The notes below the pieces were generated by a model, which worked only from the letters and a program-made list of their open reading frames with translations, made no database searches and had not been told where the DNA came from. This document shows positions 35,228-46,979 of a stretch of DNA of 64,000 nt, in pieces. This DNA is from Cladosporium sp. IMV 00045 (lineage: Eukaryota; Ascomycota; Dothideomycetes; Cladosporiales; Cladosporiaceae). Where the stretch lies: assembly GCA_001931905.2 (NCBI GenBank), contig MSJI02000808.1, positions 1 through 64,000 on the forward strand, in the 5' to 3' direction. Within the stretch, counting starts at the first letter, position 1, and each line of letters opens with the position of its first letter. A program made the position numbers and the translations under genes.

Positions 35228-36622
35228 AAAGATCGCCGACGCAATAGCAGGCGAATCAGGTGAGTTCTCGTCAGCATGGCTCGCATGGGTATTTATCGGA
35301 TTGAGTACGATCGAGTCGGTTGCTAGGTGAGAGATGGAGGAAATTTTTTGATTGCCAAAGGGTATGTCGTATGATCCCGTCTTTTTTCCTGTTGAATTTT
35401 GTATTGCCGACAAGGACAAAAAGATACCTAGCAAGCGAGGTGGGATGTTAGCTGGTGGGGATGGCGAAAGGTGGTCGGATCACCGCGAGGACTTCCATAA
35501 GAGCGAGAGAGTCATGGCACATATGCGGTATACCTCTTATGTCTATGAGTTGTCGTCAGTTCAAGGTGGATGCATCGGGGCAGGATCCGGGCAAAGGTAG
35601 ATCTTTCTTGACAGAGAGGCTGAAAAGGGCAATCGTGGCGTGGCAGGTCGTCGTAATAGGACGCAGGTCACGCAGGTATGGACATTCGCCCAACAAGACC
35701 GTCATCAAGCAAAGAATTCGAGGCATCAGATGATGGTGAGCCGCAGATGGCGCCACGTCACTAGCCACCCATCAACAGGCTTCGAGGCAGGATTCAGGAT
35801 TTGAGAGGGACGATCGCATGGCCTAAATTTCCGTAGTCTGTCCCAATACGGTGCAGCCTTGCAGCTTGACAGGTAGTTTGTGTTTACGTCGGTAGTCCAG
35901 CAGCCGCCTTGGCGAATGCGACGACCCGTGGTCGTTAAGCATGTCGTGGTCAATATTCAATTGCTTATGGTTTGTATTCACCAGGGCAACACGCCATCCA
36001 AGAGTCCTCTGTGGAATCATTATATTCACCATTGTATTGATGATTTACCTGATACCGTGGCGGTGAGGCACTCTGAAGTCCGGTAGCGAAAAATTGCATG
36101 TCCCATATGATACCTTCCTCAACTGCAGGCGCTCGGTCCTCGCATCAATATTGTCATCGCGATCTGTGGTTCGCGCAGGGGGTGTAAGAAGAACAGGAAA
36201 ACAAGACCTGGACTAGCGCATGCATGGTAGATTTGGTCTGCGAGGGCACGAGCCTCAGGTGATGGCTTTGTGACGTTGGTCTTGCCTATTCGCGTGCAAG
36301 ATTGCCCATCGCCTATCCCTGTTTGCTAGGGAGCAAGTGAATGGCAGGACCTGCCGTCGGAGCGGACTCTCAACACAAACGCGTGACTGCATTCCTGTAA
36401 CAAGCAGGAAAAAGGCCGTTTGATCTAGGTAAGGTAGGTAGGTACTTAGGTGTTGTGTATCCCTCTTCCTTCTCCTAGTTTTTACCTTTTCCCCTTCTCT
36501 CTTCACTCACATCACACCACTCTCCACACTCACATCTATCTCCAAGACCCAAGTTCGCGGTCCACAATAAAGCCCATCAACAACATCCACACCAGCAACA
36601 TCAACAACACGACACCGCAACC

Positions 36623-36766
36623 ATGGGCGCCGTAGCATCCTGCTTCAACTCCGTCGTTTCGGCCATCACCTCCTGCTTCATGGCCGTTGTCAACGCCATC
36701 GTCACCGTCTGCAAGGCCATCATTAACGTAAGTGCATATATCCCAGAAACAAAGCCAAACAAAAAA
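36623..36766 (+). CDS. MGAV small acylated-type protein, 5' exon only (cut by gap)
   Basis: Exon 1 (36623-36727, 35 codons, MGAVASCFNSVVSAITS...) ends at a GTAAGT donor. The intron then runs into the assembly gap at 36767. It is the counterpart of the complete gene at 46980-47248, from which it differs at three residues in this exon (Ser/Ala, Val/Ile, Val/Ile). The second exon is missing from the assembly, not shown to be lost from the genome. Confidence 0.8.
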
Positions 36767-36786
36767 NNNNNNNNNNNNNNNNNNNN
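36767..36786. other. Assembly gap of exactly 20 Ns
   Basis: A fixed-size gap. Left of it the sequence stops in an A run inside an intron. Right of it the sequence starts at a codon boundary in mid AlaRS. The true distance and adjacency of the two sides are unknown. Confidence 0.99.
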
Positions 36787-38712
36787 GGTGGTATCCCCAA
36801 CAACGCTGGCCGTGGTTACGTCGTCCGTAGAGTGCTGAGAAGAGGCGCTCGTTACGCTCGCAAGTACTTCAACACCGAGATCGGAAGTTTCTTCGCAAAG
36901 ATCGTCCCCACTCTCGTCGAGCAGATGGGTGAGATGTTCCCTGAGATCAGACGTAAGGAGGCTGATATCAAGGACATCCTCAACGAGGAAGAGATCTCTT
37001 TCGCCAAGACGCTCGACCGTGGTGAGGCCATGTTCGAGAAGTACGCCAAAGACGCCAAAGCAAACGAGCGCACGGAGCTCTCCGGTGCCGATGTGTGGAG
37101 ACTTTACGACACCTACGGCTTCCCCGTCGATCTCACGAAGCTCATGGCGGAGGAGCGTGGCCTGACCATCAACGATGAGGCTGTCTCTGAGGCCCAGGAG
37201 AAGGCTAGGGAAGCTAGTAAGGGCGAGAAGAAGGCCCAGGCTGAGCTTGTGAAGCTGAACGTGCACGAGATTAACGCTCTGGAGAAGATGGACGATGTCC
37301 TCAAGACCGATGACTCTTTCAAGTTCCAGAAGGACAACATCAAGGGTACCATCAAGGCCATCTTCCAAGGCGGCAACTTCGTGCAGTCTACCTCAGAGAT
37401 CCAGGAAGGCGCACAGCTTGGTCTTATCCTTGACCGCACCAACTTCTACGCCGAGCAAGGTGGTCAAGAGAACGACACTGGCCGTATCCTCATCGATGGC
37501 GTGTCAGAGATCGACATTCAGAACGTCCAGCAGTACGGCGGTTACGTTATGCACACTGGTTACATGAACTACGGCTCTCTCAAGGTCGGCGATGAGGTTC
37601 TCTGCGAGTACGACGAGCTTCGCAGGCAGCCCATCCGCAACAACCACACCGGCACGCACATTCTCAACTTCGCTCTCAAGGAGACTCTCGGTGAGGACGT
37701 TAACCAGCGTGGCTCTCTCGTCGCCCCCGAGAAGCTGCGTTTCGACTTCAGCCACAAGGCCGGCTGCTCCGACGCCGAGCTTCAGAAGATTGAGGACCTC
37801 TGCACCAGCTACATTCGCCAGAACAGCGAGGTCTACGCCGCCGACGTGCCGCTCGCTACTGCTCGCGAGATCGAGGGTGTCCGTGCCGTCTTCGGCGAGA
37901 CCTACCCCGACCCCGTCCGCGTTGTCAGTGTCGGCGTTCCCGTCGATGAGCTCCTCGAGGACGTCAAGAGGTCTGACTGGCGCAACGTCTCCATCGAGTT
38001 CTGCGGTGGTACTCACGTCAAGAACACCAGCGAGATCAAGGAGCTCGTCGTCATCGAGGAGAGCGGTATTGCCAAGGGTATCCGCCGCATTATTGCCTAC
38101 ACTGGCGCCGCTGCTCACGAGGTCCAGCGTGTTGCTGAGGAGTGGGAGAAGACAATCACCCACCTTGAAAGCATGTCCTACTCTCCTGAAAAGGAAGCCA
38201 AGACCAAGGAGTCTCAGCAGGAGATGAACAAGGCCGAAATCTCCGCTCTGTCGAAGAACAAGCTCCGTGAGCGCCTCGCCAAGGTCGTCAAGGCCAACCT
38301 CGACCAGCAAAAGGCACAACAGAAGATCGAGAACAAGAAGGTCCTCGACACCATCAACAACTATTTTGCCGAGAACAAGGACGCCAAGCACTTCGTCGCT
38401 AATGTCAACGTGTCTGCTGGCTCCAAGGCCATCCAGGAAGCCATCAAGACCATCTCTTCCAAGCAGAAGGACAAGAGCGTGTACATCGTCGGCACCGCAT
38501 CTGACGGCAAGGTCGTGCACGGCTGCCACGTCTCTGCCGATGCGCAAGAGAAGGGCGCCGACGCGAGCAAGTGGGCCAGCGCCGTTGCTGAGATCGTCGG
38601 TGGCAAGGCCGGCGGCAAGGGCGCGACCAGCTTGGGCCAAGGCACCAACGGCGACAAGGCTGACGACGGCGTCGAGGCTGCGAGGAAGTACCTCGAGGGT
38701 CTCTCCTTGTAG
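36787..38712 (+). CDS. ALA1: Alanyl-tRNA synthetase, second copy, 5' part missing at gap
   Basis: Frame open from the first base after the gap. 641 residues correspond to residues 370-1010 of the copy at 24990. It keeps the editing-domain motifs HTGTH and [12 protein letters not shown] and the entire C-Ala domain, ending YLEGLSL. About ten amino-acid differences were seen by eye (for example ESD/EAD, NFVKS/NFVQS, GEWEK/EEWEK), roughly 98% identity, with far more silent changes. The first 369 residues, including the catalytic core, are not present on this side. The cause is the gap, so this should be treated as a partial gene, not a proven pseudogene. Confidence 0.95.
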   Translation, partial: GGIPNNAGRGYVVRRVLRRGARYARKYFNTEIGSFFAKIVPTLVEQMGEMFPEIRRKEADIKDILNEEEISFAKTLDRGEAMFEKYAKDAKANERTELSGADVWRLYDTYGFPVDLTKLMAEERGLTINDEAVSEAQEKAREASKGEKKAQAELVKLNVHEINALEKMDDVLKTDDSFKFQKDNIKGTIKAIFQGGNFVQSTSEIQEGAQLGLILDRTNFYAEQGGQENDTGRILIDGVSEIDIQNVQQYGGYVMHTGYMNYGSLKVGDEVLCEYDELRRQPIRNNHTGTHILNFALKETLGEDVNQRGSLVAPEKLRFDFSHKAGCSDAELQKIEDLCTSYIRQNSEVYAADVPLATAREIEGVRAVFGETYPDPVRVVSVGVPVDELLEDVKRSDWRNVSIEFCGGTHVKNTSEIKELVVIEESGIAKGIRRIIAYTGAAAHEVQRVAEEWEKTITHLESMSYSPEKEAKTKESQQEMNKAEISALSKNKLRERLAKVVKANLDQQKAQQKIENKKVLDTINNYFAENKDAKHFVANVNVSAGSKAIQEAIKTISSKQKDKSVYIVGTASDGKVVHGCHVSADAQEKGADASKWASAVAEIVGGKAGGKGATSLGQGTNGDKADDGVEAARKYLEGLSL

Positions 38713-39147
38713 AGGACGGGAAATGCTTTGAAGCTTTACTGCTGCTTGCATTTGTGAATGGCATCTTTATGTAGACATTGCCCGTCTTCTGCTTCTGCTC
38801 CGCCGTGCTTTGTTTCGGTTTGCGTCGAGTCGAAGATTCAAATTATGTCTTAAAGAGTGTTACGACTTGAGCTATGTTTAGAAATTCTCTCAAAACAAAT
38901 AAAACATTTTTTTCACTTTGTTTCTAGATTTCAAATGATCGCGCAAAACGCCTGCCATAACAGTAGTATTCCGTCCCATCGCATTCTTTCATACCATACC
39001 AAAGGTGCCTTCATCATGATCATACATAAAGAACCCATCATCAAAAACCGACATTGCAAGAACATGTCAATGAAATATCCCATCCCATCCCATCCCAGCC
39101 CGTTCTTTTAAAGAACTCATAACCCTCGCAAGAGAGAGACGCCCTCA
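38713..39147. other. Intergenic region between AlaRS and the KAP-repeat gene (right copy)
   Basis: Counterpart of 28023-28442 with several small indels. An AATAAA-like element lies near 38897. Nothing else was recognised. Confidence 0.45.
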
Positions 39148-39820
39148 CTACAATCCCAACGGATTGCTCGCGCTGCCCTTCGAAACATTCTTCGAAACAC
39201 CACTCCCCTTCTGGCCCGGCGGCTGCGCCTTTCCGGAACCCTGACCCGCCAACCCGAGCGGGTTGCCGGCGACGGCGACGCGAGATCCGCCGGCGCCCAC
39301 GGCGTCTTTCAGGTCGTTGCCGTAGCCTGATACGCCTTGGCCCCAGTATCGCGCCATGTTCGTGATGCTGTGAAAATAATGTGTCAGTGAATATGATCTC
39401 GTCTAGCAAAACAAGCGAAACCGCAGAGGTAGACTCTTACCTATTCCCAATCCCCGCTCCAATGCCATTCACACTATTCCCCACGCCATTTACGAGTCCA
39501 GCACCGTAGTTCCCCACGCTCGCGACGCCGCCTTGCACCGTGCGGTTGATCCAGTTGTCGGCTTTGGCGGGCTGCTGGGCGGCGGGAGCTTTGGCGGCGC
39601 CTGCGGTGCGGTTGGGAGTTTTGGTCGGGGCTTTGTTGGCGGGCGCTTTCGCTGGTGCGCGTGCGTTGGTGTTTGGTTTTGGCGTTGAAGAGGGTGCGCG
39701 TGCTGCTGGTGCTTTGGTTGGCGCCTTTGCTGGTGCTTTGGTGGGTGCTTTGTTGGCGGGCGCTTTGGCTCTGCCGGCGGCGGCGCGGGGCGTTGTTTTG
39801 GTTTGTGGTTTGGCTGACAT
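39148..39820 (-). CDS. Small KAP-repeat, glycine-zipper protein (right copy, longer repeat)
   Basis: Exon 1 is 39820-39441, the intron 39440-39368, and exon 2 39367-39148, 199 aa. It has the same architecture as the left copy: basic KAP-type repeats, Gly/Asn-rich segment, WGQGVSGYGNDLKD, terminal SNPLGL. It carries 13 extra residues in the repeat (SSTPKPNTNARA region) and a few substitutions (KGPANK/KAPANK). The C-terminal 73 residues are identical to the left copy. Function is unknown. The contrast between a variable N-terminus and a fixed C-terminus points to the latter as the functional part. Confidence 0.8.
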
Positions 39821-40601
39821 TTTTCTCTTTCTTCTTGGTGATCTTGTTGGCTGATTCGATTGATTGATCTCGTCTTCAAGAGTTTGGCCAAGCAGAAGAA
39901 GAGCAGTGTTGTGTTCTAGACCCTTTCACAAGGGCGCAGTTTCCCTGATATCAGGAAGGTTCAGAGGTTACGTCAGATCAGATAAGCCGAGTGAGGCGAG
40001 CGAAGTCTCGAGTGAGGGCCAGATGCAGGCTTATCTTAGCGTTGATCTTAGCTCGGGCTTTCTGAGGAGGAATCGAAACGGGCTGGCGACTTCAGGTGGA
40101 AGTCGAGGCAATTGGCTATACCAACCACGACGGCAAAACAATACACACAACACTCTAGTACGGCCTCAAATCGATCGCAAACTGCTTCTATGGCTGCTAC
40201 ACAAGCCTAATTCAACTGGCTTTTGACCGCTTCCTTCCACCAATCGTGGTAGAGCATTGGTGCGTCCGGATTGGACGAGGGAGATGCTTTCACGTGGCGG
40301 TCAACACTTCGTCTTCCTCCCTCAGAATGCCGACTTCCCAATTCATACTGCACGGCAAGAGTCCTTGATTGTGCGTTGAGCGCCCACAGGTAAGCTTCAC
40401 TTTCAATCCATCGCATCGCCACCGACATCTCTCCCCATCCATATCCTTTTTCTCCCCATTCTACCCCCTATCTTTTCGCCCTCTACAACCCCATCGCAAC
40501 GCACATCTACCGCAAACATGAAGAAAATCAGGAGAATGGGCATGCTGAAGACCTTCCCCTTCCGCTTCGAGAGCCAGCTGCTGACTGATGAGTGAATGCA
40601 G
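39821..40601. promoter_or_regulatory. Divergent region between the KAP-repeat gene and the kinase (right copy)
   Basis: Counterpart of 29077-29878. It keeps the CACAG|GTAAGC donor-like site near 40387 and the CTGACTGATGAGTGAATGCAG acceptor-like string just before 40602. The same ATG-initiated 25-codon frame starts at 40518. Confidence 0.5.
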
Positions 40602-43600
40602 TTTCGCGCGGGTCGTCAGGCGAAGAAGACCGCCTCAACGCCGAATATCAACGATCAATTTCTTCCTCTACTTACACTGACACCGCCGTCGGCAGTCCGG
40701 AACCGACATCCACTGGACTCGTCAGTCCGTATTCTGTTACGTCGACACCGGTCGCATCGTCTGCGCAGCCACGCAAGACCAGCTTCAGCAAGTTAGCTGA
40801 GAGTGAGTATCAGTGCGATTTCTTTTTGTTATTACGGGTTACGGGCAACGGGCAACGGTTGAAAGGGAAATCTGGGGGCATTGGGTTTTGGTTTGGGGTT
40901 GAAGTGTCACACTTCACTCTCTTGGCCTCGGGCGCTTCGGTCTTTGGGTTTTGCTTCCGATCCCAAGCCTACAACGCACTTTTCCAGGTGCCGGTCGATT
41001 GCTTTGTTCTCTCTGAGGGTCATATTCCCTACCTGCACATACATTCCTGGTTGGAAAGACCGTCCGGTGGTCACCTCCAACTCGTGGAGTCAGTGTTTGA
41101 AGATTGAATCATATTGACACGCACCTAGGACTTAGGCGCAAGAAGGAGTCTCAGGAATCCGCGTTTCCGTGGGCGCGTCGCACCAAGCAAGCAGCCAGGC
41201 CCAAACTTGCGGATATTCTATCAAAGGACAAGACCAACAAACTCGTCAATTTCTGGAACACCGTCGATCGCAATCCGCAGGAGCAAGACGACAGAGAGTG
41301 GCAGCCGGATCGAGTTATTCCCTGGCCTTATAATCCGGATCTTGACTCTGACAAGCCGCTACCGCCTTTGCCAGAAGAGTCAGTGGACGGGTCGCCGGTC
41401 AAGATGGACACCTCAATGCTCGTGCCCTCCGGGCCGGATCGCAGGAAACAGATCCAAGATGCAAAAGACATGTATCAAATTGTCGTACGCAACGCCGAAA
41501 AAGCTGGATCAGCAGTACCACCGTACCAATTCCTGGAGCTCATTGGAAAAGGCTCCTTTGGTCGAGTCTACAAATGGTGAGTACCTCGACGTTGCGACCA
41601 CGTATTTTTCGCTAACCGGAATGCAGTCTCGACAAAAACACATCAATGCTTGTAGCAGTGAAGATCGTCAACATCGATGACATGGATTTCAGCGCCGACC
41701 CACGCGACCGCGATGAGACCGTCAGAGACTTTCGCAAAGAGGTTGGAATCCTCCAGCAGCTCAAAGACAGTGGCGCGCGCAACGTCAATCTTATTCATGA
41801 TGCTTTCGACTTGCACTCGCAGCTGTGGATCATCAGCGACTACTGCACTGGTGGTAGCGTTCGTACCCTCATGCGCGCTAACCCTACACCAAAACTTGAA
41901 GAGCGCTTCATCATCGCCATTGCGCGCGAACTTGCTGTTGCGATGAAGCACGTTCACGACATTGGAGTCATTCATCGTGATATCAAGTGCACGAACGTGT
42001 ACGTCACCGAGGAAGGTCAAATCCAACTTGGCGATTTTGGCATCGTCGGAGTCATGGATGATGGCGCTTCTAAGCGCACCACAATCATCGGCACACCTTG
42101 GTACATGCCGCGCGAGATGCATGTAGACGCGCAATCAGTCGCACAAGGCTACGGCACCGAGGTCGATGTCTGGTCTTATGGATGCACGATCTTTGAAATG
42201 GCTACAGGCACTGTTCCGAACGCTGGCATCGCAATGGAGAGACTCGGCTCCGTTCTTGAGACTGCACCTCGACTTCAAGAAGGGGACTACTCGGATGCCC
42301 TTCGCGACTTTGTCGCTTTCTGCCTCAACAACGATCCCAAGGCTCGACCGACAGCGGCACAGGTCCTTTCTCACCCATATATTGCTCATACGGAGCTCGA
42401 GTTTCCAACTAAGACTCTGGTAGCCCTCATTGAGCGCTATACCATGTGGGAGTTCAAGGGTGGACAGCGTACGTCACTTTTCAACCCGGGTGGCGCCGCT
42501 GCACCAGCTGGTGCCGATTCAGAGGACCATGTCATCGACGACACCGAAGATTGGAACTTCAGCACGTCCGCCAGTTTCAATCAGGAGTTTGGCAAGCGTT
42601 ACAGTCACATGATTCTGAACAACCTAGATGCACCCCTAGGTGCTGGTCTACCTACATCTCAACCGCAGAATCTTTCCGTTTTCGAGCAAATCCAGAGGGA
42701 GCACAAGGAGAAGAGCGCGAATCGCGGCGAAATGTCACTCGACCGTTTGTTCAACCCTGAAGCTGCCCCTTACGCGATGTTTGCGCCGCCCGTGGAGCCA
42801 CAGCCTGCGCCTGAGCCAAGCAACGATCTACCTTTACGCAGCAACGAGGGGGCCAGCGCAATGCGCGAGAGCACTGTGATGATCGACCTTGATGCCGATC
42901 TCGATAGTAGTGCGCAACCGAGCTTTAACTTCGACTTCGAGGACTTGCCTACCATCAGGGCCAAATCTAGGCGAGGCTTTGATGATGACGAGGAAGAAGA
43001 GGAGGAAGACAACTATCGATACGGCCAGCACGAAGAAGGAGCAGGCGACAAGCGCGCTACAAAGGACTGGAAGTTCCCAAGCCTGCCAAATACTGCTGCT
43101 ACCGCTCCGAAGCGTGCCACGATGGACTGGACTTTCTCCAACGCACAGCCTGCTGAGCAAGACGACGCAGATGCTACCATGAACCTTCCACCTCCTGGCG
43201 GTGGAAGCGATCTTGCCCCAGGCTTCCGTCCTCAACTCAAGCATACCGCCACCGTACCCCTTGGCAGTTTCGGTGACTACATTCATTCAAACCAGCAATC
43301 CACTGGCCCAGCTCCGCCAGCCGGCGATCTTTCGCGCGACTCTATGCGCTCGATGATCGATCTGGACCTTGGTTTCTCGGAGCCTGCAGATCTGCCTGCT
43401 CGACCGTCGACTGCCAGTTCGGCCAGTGGTTCGGCGGGAACTGCAAGGACGTCTGGTGATCCCTTCGATCTCGAAGACACCCAAGGCCAGGCGGACCGCA
43501 ACCGCTTCTCAGCCCACAAACAATGGCAGTCAGACGGCGGTGCAACCGATAGTAACCGCAGCAGTCTGCGCAACGTGCCCATGCACGCCCGTGGCAGCAG

Positions 43601-44249
43601 TCTGTCTTCCTCGGCCTCTGAAATGGAGCGCCCGATTCAAGTCCCAGCAGCAGCTGAGGATGTCTTCTCTCTCAACTACGACGAGGACGATGACGATGTC
43701 CACGGACTTGCACGTCAGCCAGTGCATCTCAGCATACCACGCACGGCGCCCTTGGACGGCGGGAATGATTGGCCTGACTTCAGTCAAGATTACGGCAGCC
43801 CAGCATATTCCTCAGCTACCGCATCCCAATTCCCTGAGCAGGACTACCCACTGTCTAGCCACGACAATTCCAATGGCGCGAATAACATGCAGCGTACGGT
43901 GTCGCACTCTCACGACACCGACAGCGAGGCTTTCCGCACTCCGACTGGACCCCAGGATCTCCTCGAATTTCCAAATGTCGTCCCCCCGAACCCGGCTGCT
44001 CTCGACGAAGATGCATCCGCCGCTACCCGCGCTGCTGAGCTCGACCGTTTGCTCGACGATATGCGCGGAGCCCTCAAGTCTACCAGTCGGGCTCTGCGCA
44101 ACAGAGCTGGTCTGGATGAAGCCGATTCCAACGAACCCTCGGGCGGCTTCTCGTCCTCCCTCGACGAAGAGACCGATGCTGGCTTTGAAAGCGCCGGAAG
44201 CGTTGGCTTCAGAAGCGGCGTGGAGACGGGCGATGAGGAAAGTTATTGA
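40602..44249 (+). CDS. Ste20/GCK-type serine/threonine kinase (right copy, 5' end unresolved)
   Basis: Exons 40602-40802, 41129-41576 and 41627-44249, about 1,090 aa. All splice sites are conserved with the left copy. The kinase domain from FLELIGKGSFG to the end of the lobe is identical or nearly so, including HRDIKCTN, DFG and the PRE in place of APE. Indels occur only in disordered parts: two residues fewer before PQEQDDREW, a TSQP insertion after GAGLP, and one Glu fewer in the acidic run. In a ~245-nt stretch (from 41665) about 17 differences from the left copy are all third-position silent. Both copies therefore look functional. Role as for the left copy. Confidence 0.88.
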
Positions 44250-46979
44250 ACAAAAAGACCAAAAACAACGGCAACATCTGACTACTAAGGCCCCTTGAGC
44301 AGCGGGGCAGGAGTTTGTTTTATCAAGCATGCAAGCATCAAGCATGGATTGGCGTTGTTGAACCTTCCAACATGCATTTTCTTTAACTTCAATCCATGCA
44401 TCCAGTCCACATGCTGGATGCAGGAGATGGGCGAGCTTACCCTGATGGCAAAGGGAAGTATCGAGTATCATGGCGCCAAACGGCTGCCCCATAACTATCA
44501 AGCAGATAGTCAAAAACACATTAAACAACACACTGGCACACCTCACTGAAAAACCAAGTACAAGTGCAAGTGATGTTACCCTGCTCGACCCAACATTCAG
44601 ACCCCAAGTACCTCCCACCCCTTGATCCTTCCTGCTCACCTCACCTAACAATCCTCCCACTCACATCCCACAATCCAGCTGCACCGCACTCCCCACTCCC
44701 GTGTTCCCCAAAAGCGCCGTACACGCCTTGGAATCAATACACAGATCAAAACTAACATTCGCGCCATACTGATTCGTGTCCGAAAGCGCCGACTGCGTCG
44801 GCTCGAAGAATGAAAACACCAGAGTGGGCGTTGGCATTCACACGGAGTCGTCAACATCGCTTGCGGTTTGAGGAACAGAGCCTGCGTGTGCGTATGGCTT
44901 CTGAATGTCTCGGGTCCGTCAATGGAAGGTATGGATTTTTCCACTCTGCGTGAGCCTGGTGACACTTGTTTTGACTTGTCAGTTGTCCCATCACAGTTTG
45001 TTCGATGCACCACATCCGGTATGTACATATTGGCGCGTATGGGACGGTTTGTAGTCCGACCCGCTGATCTCCACGGGTAGATGAAGCTGGTGTGGAGTGC
45101 AGGTTGTCGGCTTGCGTTCGTTTCCAATAGAGGAAAGTACCTATGGTAAATGAAGTGATGCAGCAATCTCCTATGTTTGAGAGCCTTGCCATTGAGTTTG
45201 ATCTATGGAGATGCGGTTCAGAGGTGGCTGAGGGTGGCTAGACTGTGAGGCATGCTGATTGATGCTCAGAACTTTATGGTGGACATGGCGAAAGGCATGC
45301 GTATTACCGTCTTCCTGGTAGGGCGAGCAAGAACTTCTACTCTTGCGCGACCTAGAAGTGCGAAAAGACACTGTTCTCGGAAGATGTCGAGTTGCAGTAA
45401 TGAAGGAAGCCAGAATACTCGATCACTAAATCAACATGAACTTCAGAACATGTCGCGGTCGGATTGTCGACGGTCGGCGGATAATCGTCGTCAGACCAGT
45501 CGCCCAGCACATGTTGACATATGGCGCGCCTTGGCCGATTTTATCAAGAAGTAGGGTTAGAAACGGCGATGACGGTATTGTCTACTTTACGGTGATCGGC
45601 TGGGGATCGCCGACGCGATAACAGACGAATCGGTTGACTTCTCGTCAACATGGGTATCAATCGAGTCGTGTGAGATCGAGTCGGTTGCTAGGTCAGAGAT
45701 GGAGGAGATTTAGTATTGCCGAAGGGAATATCGTATGATTTCATATTTTTTCCTTGTTGAGTTTTTATTGCTGGCAAGGACAAAAAGATAGCAAGCGAGG
45801 CGGGATGTTAGCTGGTGGGGATTGCGGAAGGTGGTCGGATCACCGCGAGGACTCCCACAAGAGCGAAGAGAGTCATGGCACATATGCGGTATACCTCATG
45901 AGTTCACGAACAGTCGTCAGTTCGAGGTGGCTGCATCGGGGCAGGATCCGGACAAAGGTAGATCTTTCTTGACGGAGAGGCTGAAAAGAGCAATCGTGGC
46001 GTGGCAGGTCGTCGTAATTGGACGCAGGCATGGCCATTCGCCCAACAAGACCGTCAGACCGCCATCAAGAAAAGAATTCGAGCATCAGATGATGGTGAGC
46101 CGCAGATAGCGCCACGTCGCTAGCCACCCATCAGCAGGCTTCAAGGCAGGATTCAGGATTTGAGAGGGACGATCGCATGGCCTAAATTTCCGTAGTCTTT
46201 CCCAATACGGTGCAGCCTTGCAGCTTGACAGGTAGTTTGTTGTTGTCCGGTAGTCGAGCAGCCGCCTTGGCGAATGCGACTCCCATGGTCGTTAAGCATG
46301 TCGTCAACAATAATCAATCGCTTTTGTTGGTTTCTCAATTCACCAGGGCAACGTGCCCTCAGTGCAATCATTATATTCACCACTACTGTATTCACGATCT
46401 ACCTGATACCGTGGCGGTGAGGCAGTTCAAAGCCCGGTAGCGAAAAAAAAAAATGCATGTCCCATATAACTGCAGGCGCTCGGCCCTCCCATCAATACTG
46501 TCATCGCGATCTGTGGTTCGCGCAGGGGAGGGATAAAAAAACAGGAAAACAAGACCTGGACTAGCGCTGCATGGTATATTTGGATTGCGAAGGCACGAGC
46601 CTCAGGTGATGGCTTTGTGACGTTCGTCTTGCCTATTCGCGTCCAAGATTGCCCATCGCCTATCCCTGTTTGCTAGGTAGCGAGTGAATGGCAGGACCTG
46701 CCGTCGGTGCGGGACTCTCAACACAAACGCGTGACTGCATTCCTGGCGGGTTGTAACCAGCAGGACATGGCCGTTTGATCTAGGTAGGTACTGCAGTACT
46801 TAGGTGTTGTGTATCCCTCTTCTTTCTCCTAGTTTTACCTTTTCCCTTTCTCTCTTCACTCACATCACCACCACTCTCCATTCACACATCTATCTCCACG
46901 ACCCAAAGTCGCGGTCCACAATAAAGCCAATCCACAACATCAACACCAGCAACATCAACAACAACGCAATACCGCAACC
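44250..46979. other. Long intergenic region between kinase and MGAV gene (right copy)
   Basis: 2.7 kb, ~370 bp shorter than the left counterpart. The small membrane-type frame of the left copy is broken here (44643-44830). The 123-bp conserved island is at 45479-45601, and promoter-proximal sequence before 46980 is conserved. An A run lies at 46443-46453. Short frames here are not convincing genes. Confidence 0.55.
45479..45601. other. Conserved non-coding island, right copy
   Basis: Ungapped partner of 35105-35227 with three mismatches, lying in otherwise strongly diverged intergenic sequence. Confidence 0.5.

Larger units (their letters stand above)
33525..36622. other. Long intergenic region between kinase and MGAV gene (left copy)
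   Basis: 3.1 kb without an assured protein gene. It contains a 70-codon minus-strand open frame (33921-34133, listed separately) and a 123-bp island (35105-35227) that is 97-98% identical between the two copies, more than the coding regions. The ~500 bp upstream of 36623 are also well conserved, as expected for a promoter. The 3' UTR zone of the kinase has a CATGCAAGCATCAAGCATG repeat near 33600. Confidence 0.6.
26097..36766. repeat. Left copy of a ~10.5-kb duplicated block
   Basis: Bases 26097-36766 match 36787-47123 in the same orientation and gene order: AlaRS 3' part, KAP-repeat gene, kinase, long intergenic region, start of the MGAV small gene. The AlaRS portions align without any indel (constant offset of 10,690). 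Intergenic parts contain many indels, and this copy is ~370 bp longer between kinase and small gene. Its right end is an A run adjoining the N gap. Confidence 0.95.

Noticed and set aside
36787..38712. Second AlaRS as a truncated pseudogene
   Set aside because: It starts at an assembly gap on a codon boundary and is intact and silent-site-constrained from there on. The missing half is an assembly matter.
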